Assembly: GCA_020439745.1 (NCBI GenBank) | Contig: JAGQSC010000003.1 | Location: 1 to 64,000 of the forward strand | DNA: 64,000 bases | DNA from: Acidobacteriota bacterium | GTDB taxonomy: Bacteria > Acidobacteriota > Holophagae > Acanthopleuribacterales > Acanthopleuribacteraceae | Reading direction: 5' to 3' | In this document: positions 8,943 to 17,877 of the stretch, in pieces | Layout of the letters: each line of letters begins with the position of its first letter | How positions within the stretch are numbered: position 1 is the first letter of the stretch | Notes under the pieces: model-generated | Told to the model about the DNA's origin: nothing | The model's database searches: none | Seen by the model: only the letters and a program-made list of their open reading frames with translations | Position numbers and translations under genes: made by a program

Positions 8943-9571
8943 TGCTTGCTCCGTTTCATCGCCCGCGCAACCTGGACGAAAGGTTGCAACAACAAAAACC
9001 ACAAGCCATCCACTACGACAACGTCGCCTCCCCTCCAAAAGGAGGCCGGCAAGGTGCTCAGCGAGGTCACAACGATACGATCAAGCCATGAATGGACCGG
9101 GTTGTCCCCAAGCTCCGCAATCAGAAACCCATTGACAACGACCCAAAACATATCCCGTTCAGGCCACACAAAGAGCCCAACCAGGGATGTCAGCCAAAAC
9201 ACACGCTGACGCGGAGGCCACAATGATGGAAGCCAAAACACAGCCAACCAGGGTGAAATGTCGCTCAACTGGGTCAACCAAAAACCTGTGAACAGGCCAT
9301 CCAATACTGATACTGGACCACAGTTACGCGTTCGCCAACCACAGAAAGGAGGTAATCCGGCCAGCACCCATATACAGACGGACTCGCCAAACCCTGAAGC
9401 CAAGGCCAGCAAGGCGCCTATTTGCATAAAGCCATAGATACGTCCTTCACTGTTTCGGCCAATGATCGCAAGGCGAACCACAATCAGCAGCCACCACCAC
9501 ACCGTCATTTGGTGGGCGGCGAAGACAGCACCAGTGATGAGCCCCAATAAAGCAAGCAGGCGTAGCTTCAT
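8939..9571 (-). CDS. Truncated NuoL-like membrane protein
   Basis: A 210-residue hydrophobic protein. Residues 71-79 (AGLPPFCGW) resemble the AGIPPFAGF helix motif of NuoL/NuoN/Mrp antiporter subunits, and the C-terminus (WRGGDVVVVDGLW, residues 179-191, then a basic tail) resembles the end of NuoL. The N-terminal half of a NuoL (about 600 residues) is absent. A GTG at 9580 is an alternative start. The gene begins only ten bases or so past the terminator of the TPR gene, so it may depend on readthrough. It overlaps the NuoM-like gene by four bases; both frames are intact. Confidence 0.6.
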   Translation of the reverse strand: MKLRLLALLGLITGAVFAAHQMTVWWWLLIVVRLAIIGRNSEGRIYGFMQIGALLALASGFGESVCIWVLAGLPPFCGWRTRNCGPVSVLDGLFTGFWLTQLSDISPWLAVFWLPSLWPPRQRVFWLTSLVGLFVWPERDMFWVVVNGFLIAELGDNPVHSWLDRIVVTSLSTLPASFWRGGDVVVVDGLWFLLLQPFVQVARAMKRSKQ

Positions 9572-9580
9572 AGATGTCAC

Positions 9581-9607
9581 AAAAAAAGGTGGGGACTTGC
9601 CCCACCT
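9581..9607 (-). terminator. Rho-independent terminator after the TPR gene
   Basis: On the minus strand AGGTGGGG (9607-9600) pairs perfectly with CCCCACCT (9594-9587) around a five-base loop, and the 3' side runs into seven T residues (9587-9581). This is a textbook intrinsic terminator for the exbB-to-TPR cluster. Confidence 0.9.
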
Positions 9608-9635
9608 AATTCAGGTTGCAAGGGTCAAAGACCAC

Positions 9636-11126
9636 TTAGTTGATTCCGTTTTCCTGCAGAGCCTTTTCCATCTGGCCAAACAGATCGGTCGCAGCGGCTC
9701 CGCCACAACGCTTTGCCGAATCACGCAGTGCGGCTAGGTCTTTCAACTCACGTTCCAGCTCTGTCCTGGACTCTTTGATCACCGCTTGCCCTTCCTCAAT
9801 GGCCTTCTGCAATTCGGCCGTTGGCGTGGCAATGTGACGTTCCTTGTTGGCAGCTAGACGTTCCTCGTTGATGGCAATTGTCTTCTGCAGGCTAGTCACG
9901 TTTTCAAGCGCGCGGCGACAGTTCTCCTGTTCCGTGCGTCGGTTGTCCTGCAAGATCTGAAGATTGGCCTGTTTGGCGTCCAACTCGCGTTTGATGACGC
10001 CATTGCCAGGATTGGACTTAACGCCCTGACGCAGGATCTCAATGGCTTTTTCATACAGAGGGATGTCGTGTGCAAAGCAGTCGTTCTTTTGCTGCACGAA
10101 GCTATAGGCAGCGAAGGTATAGACGTTCTGGTTATCGCCAGCACCGTTTGAGATGGCCTTTTTGTAGCTCTCGATGGCCCCATCGAAATCGCCCGATGCC
10201 ATCTGGCAGCTGCCCAGGGAGAAGTACCCGGTACCGTCCTTGGGTTGCATTTTGATGTATTGCTTGAACACGGTTACGGCATCCGCATATTTCTTTTGCC
10301 CCTGCAGTGCTTGGCCCTTTTTGTTGACCATCTTCGCGTCGTTAGGCCAGATCTCCAGGTAACGACTGATGTAGCCCACGGTTCGACCGTAAGCCTGTGC
10401 CTCTTCGCGTTCCGATGCCATTTTTGCCAACTGAAAGGAAACCTCAATCAAAAAACGGTGGGCATCTTCATGACGCTTGTCTTTTTGAAGTACTTGCTCG
10501 AAATCACCGATACACTTTTCCAAGGATGCTTTGGTGCCATGAGTGTTGCCAATCTTGAATTGGCAATAGGCTTTTTGGAACAGGGACTCGACGCTCAGTC
10601 GAGGATCCTTTGAGTTGTATTTTTCGGCCTCAGAAAAGCTAACAATCGCCTTACTGTAATAGCTGATTAGCTTTTCCTTATCCTTCTTTTCTTCAGCCGC
10701 TTTGGCCACCTGCAATTCGCATTGGCCTCGGTTGTAAAGCAAATCAAACTTGCGCGATGAGGGTGCCAAATCGATCAAATCGGTGAACGACTTGATGGCA
10801 CTTAGATAGTCGTTTACGGCCATTTGTGCGCGAGCGAGATCGTACTTCACGACTGGCATCTGGTCGGTGGGAATTTCCAAAGTCAACGCCTCGTTAAAGC
10901 TGGTAATAGACTCTTTGACTTTGTTAAGCGAAAACTGACATTTGCCCTTCAAATAGATTGAAAACCACCAATCTGGATGTGTCTTGACGGCCTCCTCAAA
11001 CAATACAAGGGCTTCCTTGTAGTTGCCTTGCTTGTACAATTCGTGACCGCGTTTCCACTCGTCCTGCGCATTTGCCCGAGGGGCAAAAAAACAAAGCAGA
11101 ACTAGAATTGGCATGATGATTCTCAT
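9636..11126 (-). CDS. Periplasmic TPR-repeat protein
   Basis: A 496-residue protein with a signal peptide (cleavage after PRANA, about residue 20) followed by many tetratricopeptide repeats, beginning with WKRGHELYKQGNYKEALVLF and recurring to about residue 370. A charged, probably coiled-coil segment follows (residues 390-480, rich in Glu, Lys and Arg). It is the last gene of the ExbB/ExbD/TonB cluster, so a role in a TonB-driven envelope assembly is plausible. No enzymatic domain is seen. Similar TPR proteins accompany gliding and secretion motors, but that is analogy only. Confidence 0.85.
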   Translation of the reverse strand: MRIIMPILVLLCFFAPRANAQDEWKRGHELYKQGNYKEALVLFEEAVKTHPDWWFSIYLKGKCQFSLNKVKESITSFNEALTLEIPTDQMPVVKYDLARAQMAVNDYLSAIKSFTDLIDLAPSSRKFDLLYNRGQCELQVAKAAEEKKDKEKLISYYSKAIVSFSEAEKYNSKDPRLSVESLFQKAYCQFKIGNTHGTKASLEKCIGDFEQVLQKDKRHEDAHRFLIEVSFQLAKMASEREEAQAYGRTVGYISRYLEIWPNDAKMVNKKGQALQGQKKYADAVTVFKQYIKMQPKDGTGYFSLGSCQMASGDFDGAIESYKKAISNGAGDNQNVYTFAAYSFVQQKNDCFAHDIPLYEKAIEILRQGVKSNPGNGVIKRELDAKQANLQILQDNRRTEQENCRRALENVTSLQKTIAINEERLAANKERHIATPTAELQKAIEEGQAVIKESRTELERELKDLAALRDSAKRCGGAAATDLFGQMEKALQENGIN

Positions 11127-11150
11127 GGGAAACTCCCTCTTACAAACCCT

Positions 11151-12008
11151 TTAGGGTTCCTTAATTATTTTTTTCAATTCAACAGTAAGGTCTTTGGCAA
11201 CTTGGGCTTCTTCCAACAATTGCGCGGCCTTGACAATCTGAGACGCCGTTTCGATGACAGCCTCAATGCCTTTGCCCTCGTTTACTTCTTTGACACCCTT
11301 CGCGCAGTGTCGCTGAACGACGGGGTGTGCCAGCTCACTGACAGCAGCTTTAGCAGCTCGGTACACTTTTTCGACCTTGGCCAGTAACCATTCTTTTTCT
11401 TCTTCGGGGCTCTTTTTCCCGGGCGCAACCTTGGGCTTGGTTTTCGCCTCCAAGGGGTTTGGGTCGGCCTTTGCCTTCGGTGTCTCTCGCAGTTTCACCA
11501 AATCTGCGGACACCAATCCGTAAATCAGTTTTGCCACGTCCACAGGAATGAGACCTACCTGTTTGGCGATCGACTTGATGCTATTGATGCCATTGATCTT
11601 AGAAAGCACGTGCCATTCCTGAGTATTGAAACTCACCTTTTTGGTTCCCAAACTCTCCAGTTCGGGGATCAGTCCAAAAGATGGAATCTTCTTACTCAGA
11701 ACACGCCATTCATCGAACTTGCGAGCCACTTCCATCAATATGAAGGTGTTCTTTTTGGTGATCGACTCGCTATTAGACGCGACACCCTCTTCAAACACGA
11801 AGCTTCCCGAATCCCAAATAGCAAGTGAATAGATGGCGTCTTCGCCTTTCAGATCATCGCTCTCAGCATGAACGATCTGTCCATCGCGAAGATAGATAAA
11901 GCCGGTATCTTCATCACGCTTAAGATGAAAGCGCCCCGTTTTGGTAGAGACGCTCATCAACTGAATAATGTCCGGCAGTTTGACGTCGTTTAGTGAACCT
12001 TGAAACAT
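11151..12008 (-). CDS. PATAN/DUF4388 domain protein
   Basis: A 285-residue protein whose first 100 residues (MFQGSLNDVKLPDIIQLMS, then FIYLRDGQIVHAESD and GEDAIYSLAIWDSGSFVFE) match the DUF4388/PATAN domain found in cyanobacterial PatA and in many acidobacterial and myxobacterial regulators. A middle winged-helix-like part (about 115-170, WHVLSKINGINSIKSIAKQ) follows, then a Pro/Lys-rich linker and a helical C-terminus. PATAN domains are thought to act in protein-protein signalling. It sits between tonB and the TPR gene and has no signal peptide, so it should be cytoplasmic. Confidence 0.85.
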   Translation of the reverse strand: MFQGSLNDVKLPDIIQLMSVSTKTGRFHLKRDEDTGFIYLRDGQIVHAESDDLKGEDAIYSLAIWDSGSFVFEEGVASNSESITKKNTFILMEVARKFDEWRVLSKKIPSFGLIPELESLGTKKVSFNTQEWHVLSKINGINSIKSIAKQVGLIPVDVAKLIYGLVSADLVKLRETPKAKADPNPLEAKTKPKVAPGKKSPEEEKEWLLAKVEKVYRAAKAAVSELAHPVVQRHCAKGVKEVNEGKGIEAVIETASQIVKAAQLLEEAQVAKDLTVELKKIIKEP

Positions 12009-12045
12009 GTCGGCTTAACTCGGGTAAAGGATGCTCAAAATCGGC

Positions 12046-12070
12046 CATCCTGCAGGGTTACTGCAGGATG
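12046..12070 (-). terminator. Hairpin spanning the tonB stop codon
   Basis: A perfect ten-base inverted repeat (catcctgcag / ctgcaggatg) with a five-base loop covers the last codons and stop of tonB. On the minus strand the 3' side lacks an immediate T run (GCCGATTTTG follows), so it is a weak terminator or an mRNA-stabilising or attenuating hairpin between tonB and the PATAN gene. Confidence 0.4.
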
Positions 12071-12771
12071 AAGTCGATTTTCAGGGTCATTCGCACGTCG
12101 GCGGGCTTGCCATTCACCTTACCGGGCAGGAACTTCCACTGCTTCAGCGCGGTAATAGCTTCTTCTTCAAAGCCAAACTTGCCTTTTCCTAGTCCACGCA
12201 AAACTTTGACGTCGTCCACGGCACCGTCTTTGCGCAAAATGGCTTCCAAAATCACATAGCCTTGTAGCTTAATCTTGGCGGCGCGATCGGGATAGTTAGG
12301 CTTCACTTTTTGAGTGAACACGGGAGGCTCAACACCCACCTGACCCACTCGAGCGATGGTGTCACCTTGAGGTTCAGGCGGGCCATCTGGAATTCCAATC
12401 TCCCAATCGTCTGTGGGCAATACTTCCGGCTCTGGCGGTGGGTCTGGTTCGACAATCGGTTCCGGTTCATCGGGTGTCATGTCTGGCATGGGCACCTTCA
12501 TCGCCTTTTTCTCTTGAGTTTGAACCTTCTCCACGGGTTTTTCCGGAGGTGGCTTCAGCACTTTGCGTTTCTGTGGCTTGTTCTCTTGCGTCGTGACATT
12601 AAACACCTTGTCGCCAAATGAAGGCAGAGGCGTCCAGATCAGAAACAAGACAATCAGGAGTGAGGCCAGCAAGCCCATCTTGGCATAAGCGCCTTCCTCC
12701 GCATCCTCGAAGGCAATGGCCATTACGGCCGAATGGTCTTTGCCGTCGTCGAATTTGAGATCAATGCTCAT
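12058..12771 (-). CDS. tonB: TonB-family energy transducer
   Basis: A 237-residue protein with an N-terminal cytoplasmic stretch, one membrane helix (about residues 32-50), a Pro/Glu/Lys-rich periplasm-spanning linker (about 60-150) and a C-terminal TonB domain (about 150-237, with YPDRAAKIKLQGYVILEAIL and a WKFLPGKVNGKPAD segment). It would pass proton-motive energy from the adjacent ExbB/ExbD proteins to outer-membrane or envelope partners. The roughly 30-residue cytoplasmic extension before the helix is longer than in E. coli TonB. Confidence 0.92.
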   Translation of the reverse strand: MSIDLKFDDGKDHSAVMAIAFEDAEEGAYAKMGLLASLLIVLFLIWTPLPSFGDKVFNVTTQENKPQKRKVLKPPPEKPVEKVQTQEKKAMKVPMPDMTPDEPEPIVEPDPPPEPEVLPTDDWEIGIPDGPPEPQGDTIARVGQVGVEPPVFTQKVKPNYPDRAAKIKLQGYVILEAILRKDGAVDDVKVLRGLGKGKFGFEEEAITALKQWKFLPGKVNGKPADVRMTLKIDFILQ

Positions 12772-12782
12772 GACAACACTCC

Positions 12783-13238
12783 TTACTGAACGCCGAAGCG
12801 CGCATAACGCTCGGCCTCTTCTTTGGACGGGATTGTGATTGCCAATTCGGTTTCCAACTCTTTGCCTACACGCTTCAGTTGATTGAACACGGCCACCATA
12901 TCGCCGTATTTTGCTTCGCGGTTGGTGTGCAAAATGATGGGCTTTTTGGCGTTCTGTTGCACCTTGCCGAAGACGTATTCGTGAACGGTTTCCACATCGT
13001 CAATGGAGTAGGGTTTCTGATCCATCACAAACTGCCCACTGGGGTAGATTTGAATGTAAATCGCCTCTTCATTGTCGATTTGCTCGTCTGGAATGTCTTC
13101 TTTCGGCGGCAAAAGGTGTTCCATACCCTTGTTGGCCGAAAACACGGTAGTCAACATGAAAAACACAATCAGCAGGAAGGCGATATCCGCCATCGATGCG
13201 GTAGGAATTTCAGGTTCTTCGACTTGAGGTCGTTTCAT
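12783..13238 (-). CDS. exbD: ExbD/TolR-family motor protein (second copy)
   Basis: A 151-residue protein with a short cytoplasmic head, one membrane helix (about residues 16-36, MADIAFLLIVFFMLTTVF) holding the Asp essential for proton use, and a periplasmic domain. Together with ExbB it forms the ion-driven motor that energises TonB. It lies 11 bases before tonB and 13 after the first exbD. Two different ExbD proteins in one cluster suggest a mixed ExbD complex, as seen in some TonB and gliding systems. Confidence 0.92.
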   Translation of the reverse strand: MKRPQVEEPEIPTASMADIAFLLIVFFMLTTVFSANKGMEHLLPPKEDIPDEQIDNEEAIYIQIYPSGQFVMDQKPYSIDDVETVHEYVFGKVQQNAKKPIILHTNREAKYGDMVAVFNQLKRVGKELETELAITIPSKEEAERYARFGVQ

Positions 13239-13251
13239 GTCCGCTCCCGTC

Positions 13252-13671
13252 TCACTTTTCTTGCTCGGTCAGGAACTTGAGGTTCGTGACACGTGCGTTG
13301 CGCAGATGTTCAAGGACATCATCAATCTTTCCGTAGTCAGCCTCGGCATCGGCCTTGATGACAACGGGTTGATTGGGGTTCTTGTTCATCCAGGATGCCG
13401 CCAGGACACCAATATCCTCGAGGTTGACCAGCTTGCTGTCTTCAACCCCATCGGAAGCCTTCAACACGCCACTCTTTTGGATCACCACAAAGGCGGAACC
13501 CTTCAGGACTTCGGTACGTGTGACCTCGGAACTTCGAGGTAGTGCAAGGGACGTCTTGTCCACCTGAAATACCGTCGAGATCATAAAGAACACGATCAGC
13601 AGAAAGGCGATATCCGCCATTGAGGCAGTGGGAATATTCGCTGGGAGCTCCCGGGTTTTCGTGATTTTCAT
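13252..13671 (-). CDS. exbD: ExbD/TolR-family motor protein (first copy)
   Basis: A 139-residue protein with the same layout as its neighbour: helix MADIAFLLIVFFMISTVF at about residues 17-34 with the conserved Asp, then a periplasmic domain ending in LEHLRNARVTNLKFLTEQ. The two copies share their membrane segment almost exactly but diverge in the periplasmic part, so they are old paralogues, not a recent duplication. Confidence 0.92.
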   Translation of the reverse strand: MKITKTRELPANIPTASMADIAFLLIVFFMISTVFQVDKTSLALPRSSEVTRTEVLKGSAFVVIQKSGVLKASDGVEDSKLVNLEDIGVLAASWMNKNPNQPVVIKADAEADYGKIDDVLEHLRNARVTNLKFLTEQEK

Positions 13672-13692
13672 GGTACCTGCCTTGTTGGCAGC

Positions 13693-14313
13693 TTAAATGC
13701 TGCGTTCCATTTGCGAGAAGGATTCCATCAGAACGGCTGAGGCCGACTCAATCTCGCGGATGAAGTTGTTAACACGGGTGGTGAAGTAGCTGTACGCCAA
13801 CAAGGTGGGTACGGCAACGATCAAACCACCGGCAGTGGTAATCAATGCCTGAGAGATACCAGCGGCCACAGCACCCGGATCATTCAATTGAGACAAGGCG
13901 TTAAACGACTCGATCATACCGGTAACCGTTCCGAGGAAGCCCAGGATCGGAGCCAGGTTGGAAATGGTCGAAAGCACGGGAAGTCCGCGTTCCAGACGAG
14001 CGATCTCGTGCATGGCAGCGTTCTCCATGGTTTTTTCGATTTCTTCCTTGGGGTCACCAAATTTCATCAAACCCGTTTTCAAAATAGAAGCGATGGGACC
14101 TTTGAATTTTTCACAGATCTGAACCGCTTCTTTTACGTTTTTGTTCTTCAGCGCGGCACGAATCTTGGTGAGAAACTCCGCGGTATTGATTTTGGCTTTA
14201 GCCAACGCTACATATCGTTCAACAGTGTAAGTCAGACCAATAAGCAGCAACACGACGAGCGGCACCATGATGAAAAGGCCACCCTCGATGATCTTGGTAA
14301 GAATATAGCCCAC
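13693..14313 (-). CDS. exbB: ExbB/TolQ/MotA-family proton channel
   Basis: A 206-residue protein with three membrane helices: one near the N-terminus and two in the conserved C-terminal part (SNLAPILGFLGTVTGMIESF and the AGGLIVAVPTLLAYSYF region). It forms the ion-conducting ring of the motor with ExbD. It starts with GTG behind GGAGG and is the first gene of the exbB-exbD-exbD-tonB-PATAN-TPR cluster. Confidence 0.93.
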   Translation of the reverse strand: MGYILTKIIEGGLFIMVPLVVLLLIGLTYTVERYVALAKAKINTAEFLTKIRAALKNKNVKEAVQICEKFKGPIASILKTGLMKFGDPKEEIEKTMENAAMHEIARLERGLPVLSTISNLAPILGFLGTVTGMIESFNALSQLNDPGAVAAGISQALITTAGGLIVAVPTLLAYSYFTTRVNNFIREIESASAVLMESFSQMERSI

Positions 14314-14431
14314 GGCTCTCTACCTCCAAATGACAGTTCGTTCGGTTTTTTGACAACGTTAACCGAGTTCAGAATGGTACTAAGCCCAATGGAACTCGTC
14401 AAGTACTCTTTCAGGCACAAAGGGCACGTCC

Positions 14432-14454
14432 AACCCGCAACTGGTGCGGGTTTT
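14432..14454. other. Inverted repeat in the RND-exbB intergenic region
   Basis: AACCCGCA (14432-14439) and TGCGGGTT (14445-14452) form a perfect eight-base stem with a five-base loop, followed on the plus strand by a short T run. No plus-strand gene precedes it. On the minus strand, where it follows the RND operon, there is no T tract. It may be a terminator of unusual kind or a regulator site upstream of exbB. Nothing else was recognised in 14314-14601. Confidence 0.35.
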
Positions 14455-14601
14455 CAATACTGTGGCTGGCTTTTATCCAGCGACTGGATGTTACCCACTT
14501 ATACCCCCACCCGTGTATGCTAGCAAGGATCGGGGCTGAATGCTTGCCATGTTTTTACAAATTCTTTTCAAGGGGCCTAAAAACACCGACGGTCGGAATG
14601 G

Positions 14602-17600
14602 TTACTCGCTGTGCACGACCGATTGGCTGGGCACCATTTCGCGATCAAAGTCGTCAACAGATGCAAACATCTCTTCAATTCGATGGTGCAACCACTGTTT
14701 TGCCCTGAAAAAGGCCGCGTAGATCACGGGGATGACCAGCAAGGTCGAGAGCGTCGCACTGAGCATGCCTCCGACCGTCGATCGGGATAAGCTGGCGAAG
14801 GTTGCCAGCGTAGCTTGCAACCCTTGATTCTCGAGATTACCCAGTTCAACCGATATTCCTAGCAGGTTGAAAGCCATCTGGACCACGTCTAAACGCATCA
14901 TCCAGTTCACAAATTCACTCAACAGCGGTAGCAACCCGACGATCGTGGTGATTGCGGTCAAGAGAATAGGTCTCAACCGATCACGGCTGGCATTGGCAAT
15001 CGCTGCATAGATGGAGCTGTTATTTTGCTGCGCAAGTCGCACTTCATCGTTGATGTGAGACACCAGTAGGATCGAGTTATTGACCACAATACCCGCAAGG
15101 ATAATCAAGCCGACGCGACCGGTGGAATCAAGGCTTTGCCCGGTAAACCAATAAATCCAAACCACCCCCACCAGTGAAAGCGGGATGGTGAGAATAATCA
15201 CCAGTGGATCGATCAACGACTCGTAGAGCGCCGCCATAATCATCAGAACGACCAAACCTGCGAACAAGAACACGGTCCACATGTTGCGTTTCTCGTCACC
15301 TGTAAGGTCTTGTTCGTATTCCATTTCTTTTGAGAAGCCTGGTGGTAGTTCCAGCGACTCGTAGACGGCTTCATTGTAGTTGCGAGCCTTGCGGGCGGAG
15401 GCGCGATAGTCCCAACGCACGGTCACACTATACTGCTGATCTTTTCGATCAATGCCCCCTGAAACCGTACGTGTTTCGAGGTGAATGAGATCAGCCAGTC
15501 GAATCCGCTTGCCCGCTTCGGTACTGATCACGAGCGCTTCCAGAGCTTTGATGTCCACATCGTCAGCATCATCGAATTTCACTTCCAGCAACATCTCTTC
15601 GCCCTTGAACTTGGTTCGGGTGAGCGATTCCACCTGGAGGTTTCGCGCGATGAACTGCAGCAAATACTGCATGTCCACATCTTCATTTTTCAGGCGGTCC
15701 CGGTCAATCAACATCACCGTTTCCGTCTGATCCTGACTGCCCCAGCGACTGGCAGTGGTTTCTATCTTTGTGGTTTTGACACGTCGATCGCGTTTCACAC
15801 GCTGAAGAATATCCTCGCCAAAATCCATCAAATCCTTGTAGTTATAGCCCAACAACCGAATTGATGAGTTATAGGATTCAAATCCAGTTGACCCGGCGAA
15901 GTAGTTGTCGTCATTGGTGATTCCGAGCACACCCACGCCAATCCCCGCCAAGCGTTGGGCAATCCCTATGAGCTGCGATTTCAGGACAAGCGGCAAAGCC
16001 GTTTCACGCTGTTCTTTGGTGAAGCTGACTGTGAGACGACCAATATTTTGGGTGACCGTCGTTTCCACATCCCGAAAAAAGGGTTGGCTGGATGCGCGGT
16101 TTTCCAAAAGTGGGTTCTCAAATTGGCGGATCACTTCATCTGTTGTTTCCAGTTCCGCGCCTTCAGGCATACGCACAAAAACGACCAATTGATCATTCCT
16201 GGAGCCCCAAAAAGAGAATCCGCCGTCATCGATTTCGTTTTTATAAACATACCAAGCCATAACACCAAAGGTGCAAGCGACTACAACCACAAGCAATTTA
16301 TGGTGAAGACTCCACATGACTGCTTGGCGATAGGCATCCGTAAAAGCGTTCAGCAGGTTACCCGTGGTTTTTTGAAACGCATTGGATTCACGACCGCGCA
16401 ATGCTGACCCGCGGATCAGCAAGCTCAAGAGTGGCGTGAAGGTGAAGGAGACCAGCAAAGATGCTGATAATGAAAAAATGACCGCAATCGCCAAGGGCAG
16501 ATACGTCACGGCGAGGCGGTCCTCAAGCCAGAGCATGCATCCAAACGCTGCAACTGTGGTGAGTGTGGCGGCAATAATAGGCCAGACCACTTCTTGGGCG
16601 CCCATGATGGCAGCCTCGAATCGGCTTTGCCCTGATTCACGATGACGAAAGATGTTTTCCAGCACCACAATCGCGTTGTCGACAAACATGCCAAACCCAA
16701 TAGCCAACCCACTCAACGTCATGATGTTGAAGGTCATGTCGAAGTAGTACATGAAGTTGACGGTGATCAACACCGAAAAGAGGATGTTGAGCGTGATAAC
16801 CGCTGCCGCCGTGGCGCTCCGCAAAAAGAAGAGCAGCAGGACCACAATCAAGACCACGCACCACAAGGCCCGCTTATAGACGGAGGTGAGTTGTTCCTTC
16901 ATGAACTCGCCTTCGTCCTCCAGCCAGTCGACGCGGATCTCCGGCATATCACTTATCGATGCCGCAACCGCTGCTCTAGCTGACTCAGAAGTGGAAATCA
17001 CATTGCTGCCCACCTCCTTCTCCAAATCCACGCGCAGGGTTGCATTGCCGTTGATGCGGGAGTAGCTGCGTACCTTAGCGTAGCCCAAACTGGCCCGCGC
17101 CACGTCTTTCACACGCACTTGTTGGTCACCCACTTGCTTGAGTACCAAATCCTGCACGGACTCAATGGAGTCAATGGAGTTCGCGACGTTGAGTGTGTAT
17201 TCCTGATTCTGGAAATTCGTTCGCGATGTATCGTAGGTCACGGTCAACGCCTGTACCCGTGCCAACACCTGAGCGGGAACCAAGCCGTACAAATCCATCT
17301 TTTCGCGGTTCAATTCCAGTCGAAGCTGTTTTTCGCGTTCACCCAGCACATTGACTTCAGCGATACCATCAAGTGAGGCCAATTCATTGCGGATATGATC
17401 ATCGATGATTTCCGTCAAACGCTGCAGATCGTAAGGCCCAGAGACCGTAAAACTCATGAATCTGGTGGTGGACACGGGACCTGAGTCCACATCGCTAATG
17501 GTGGGTTGGCCGGCACCGGGCGGAAGATCCTCACGCAATCGCGACAGGCGTTCATTCAGCTCGAGGCGGGCAAAATCCATGTCCGTGTCGCGATTGAACT

Positions 17601-17877
17601 TGATCACAACGGAGGCTCCCTGTCTCCGTGTTGACGAACTCACGATCTCTTCAACCCCATCCACTTGAGCCGCTTCTTCTTCAATGGGTGATGTAAGGAA
17701 AATCTGAACCACTTCCGGCGACGTATCTGGCCACGACGCTGTCACCACCAGTTGCGGCAATTCCGTATCCGGTTGACCCTCAATGCTCAGGTTCTGATAG
17801 GAAATCACGCCCAGCAGAACCACGCCCGCATATACCATGCTGATGGCGACCCTACGGTTCATCAGGAAGCGGATCAT
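14602..17877 (-). CDS. RND efflux pump, inner-membrane permease (second)
   Basis: A 1091-residue AcrB/MdtC-type RND transporter: N-terminal helix, two large periplasmic loops and two blocks of six transmembrane helices. The TM4 motif GFGMFVDNAIVVLENI keeps the first of the two proton-relay aspartates found in AcrB and has Asn in the second place. It would export small molecules by proton antiport together with the adaptor encoded upstream. It overlaps the preceding RND gene by four bases (ATGA). Substrate cannot be told. Confidence 0.92.
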   Translation of the reverse strand: MIRFLMNRRVAISMVYAGVVLLGVISYQNLSIEGQPDTELPQLVVTASWPDTSPEVVQIFLTSPIEEEAAQVDGVEEIVSSSTRRQGASVVIKFNRDTDMDFARLELNERLSRLREDLPPGAGQPTISDVDSGPVSTTRFMSFTVSGPYDLQRLTEIIDDHIRNELASLDGIAEVNVLGEREKQLRLELNREKMDLYGLVPAQVLARVQALTVTYDTSRTNFQNQEYTLNVANSIDSIESVQDLVLKQVGDQQVRVKDVARASLGYAKVRSYSRINGNATLRVDLEKEVGSNVISTSESARAAVAASISDMPEIRVDWLEDEGEFMKEQLTSVYKRALWCVVLIVVLLLFFLRSATAAAVITLNILFSVLITVNFMYYFDMTFNIMTLSGLAIGFGMFVDNAIVVLENIFRHRESGQSRFEAAIMGAQEVVWPIIAATLTTVAAFGCMLWLEDRLAVTYLPLAIAVIFSLSASLLVSFTFTPLLSLLIRGSALRGRESNAFQKTTGNLLNAFTDAYRQAVMWSLHHKLLVVVVACTFGVMAWYVYKNEIDDGGFSFWGSRNDQLVVFVRMPEGAELETTDEVIRQFENPLLENRASSQPFFRDVETTVTQNIGRLTVSFTKEQRETALPLVLKSQLIGIAQRLAGIGVGVLGITNDDNYFAGSTGFESYNSSIRLLGYNYKDLMDFGEDILQRVKRDRRVKTTKIETTASRWGSQDQTETVMLIDRDRLKNEDVDMQYLLQFIARNLQVESLTRTKFKGEEMLLEVKFDDADDVDIKALEALVISTEAGKRIRLADLIHLETRTVSGGIDRKDQQYSVTVRWDYRASARKARNYNEAVYESLELPPGFSKEMEYEQDLTGDEKRNMWTVFLFAGLVVLMIMAALYESLIDPLVIILTIPLSLVGVVWIYWFTGQSLDSTGRVGLIILAGIVVNNSILLVSHINDEVRLAQQNNSSIYAAIANASRDRLRPILLTAITTIVGLLPLLSEFVNWMMRLDVVQMAFNLLGISVELGNLENQGLQATLATFASLSRSTVGGMLSATLSTLLVIPVIYAAFFRAKQWLHHRIEEMFASVDDFDREMVPSQSVVHSE

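Noticed and set aside
8939-9038. Possible frameshift joining the NuoL-like and NuoM-like frames into one gene
   Set aside because: The downstream gene has its own ATG exactly overlapping the upstream stop (ATGA), and the two parts resemble different subunits, so two genes fit better.
8760-9209. Plus-strand frame of 149 codons antisense to the Nuo-like genes
   Set aside because: Low-complexity, Pro/Thr/Ser/Lys-rich composition is what a shadow of hydrophobic membrane genes gives; no RBS.
14582-14610. Short GC hairpin with T run just after the second RND gene as its terminator
   Set aside because: The stem is only four bases with a three-base loop; too weak to list as a terminator.
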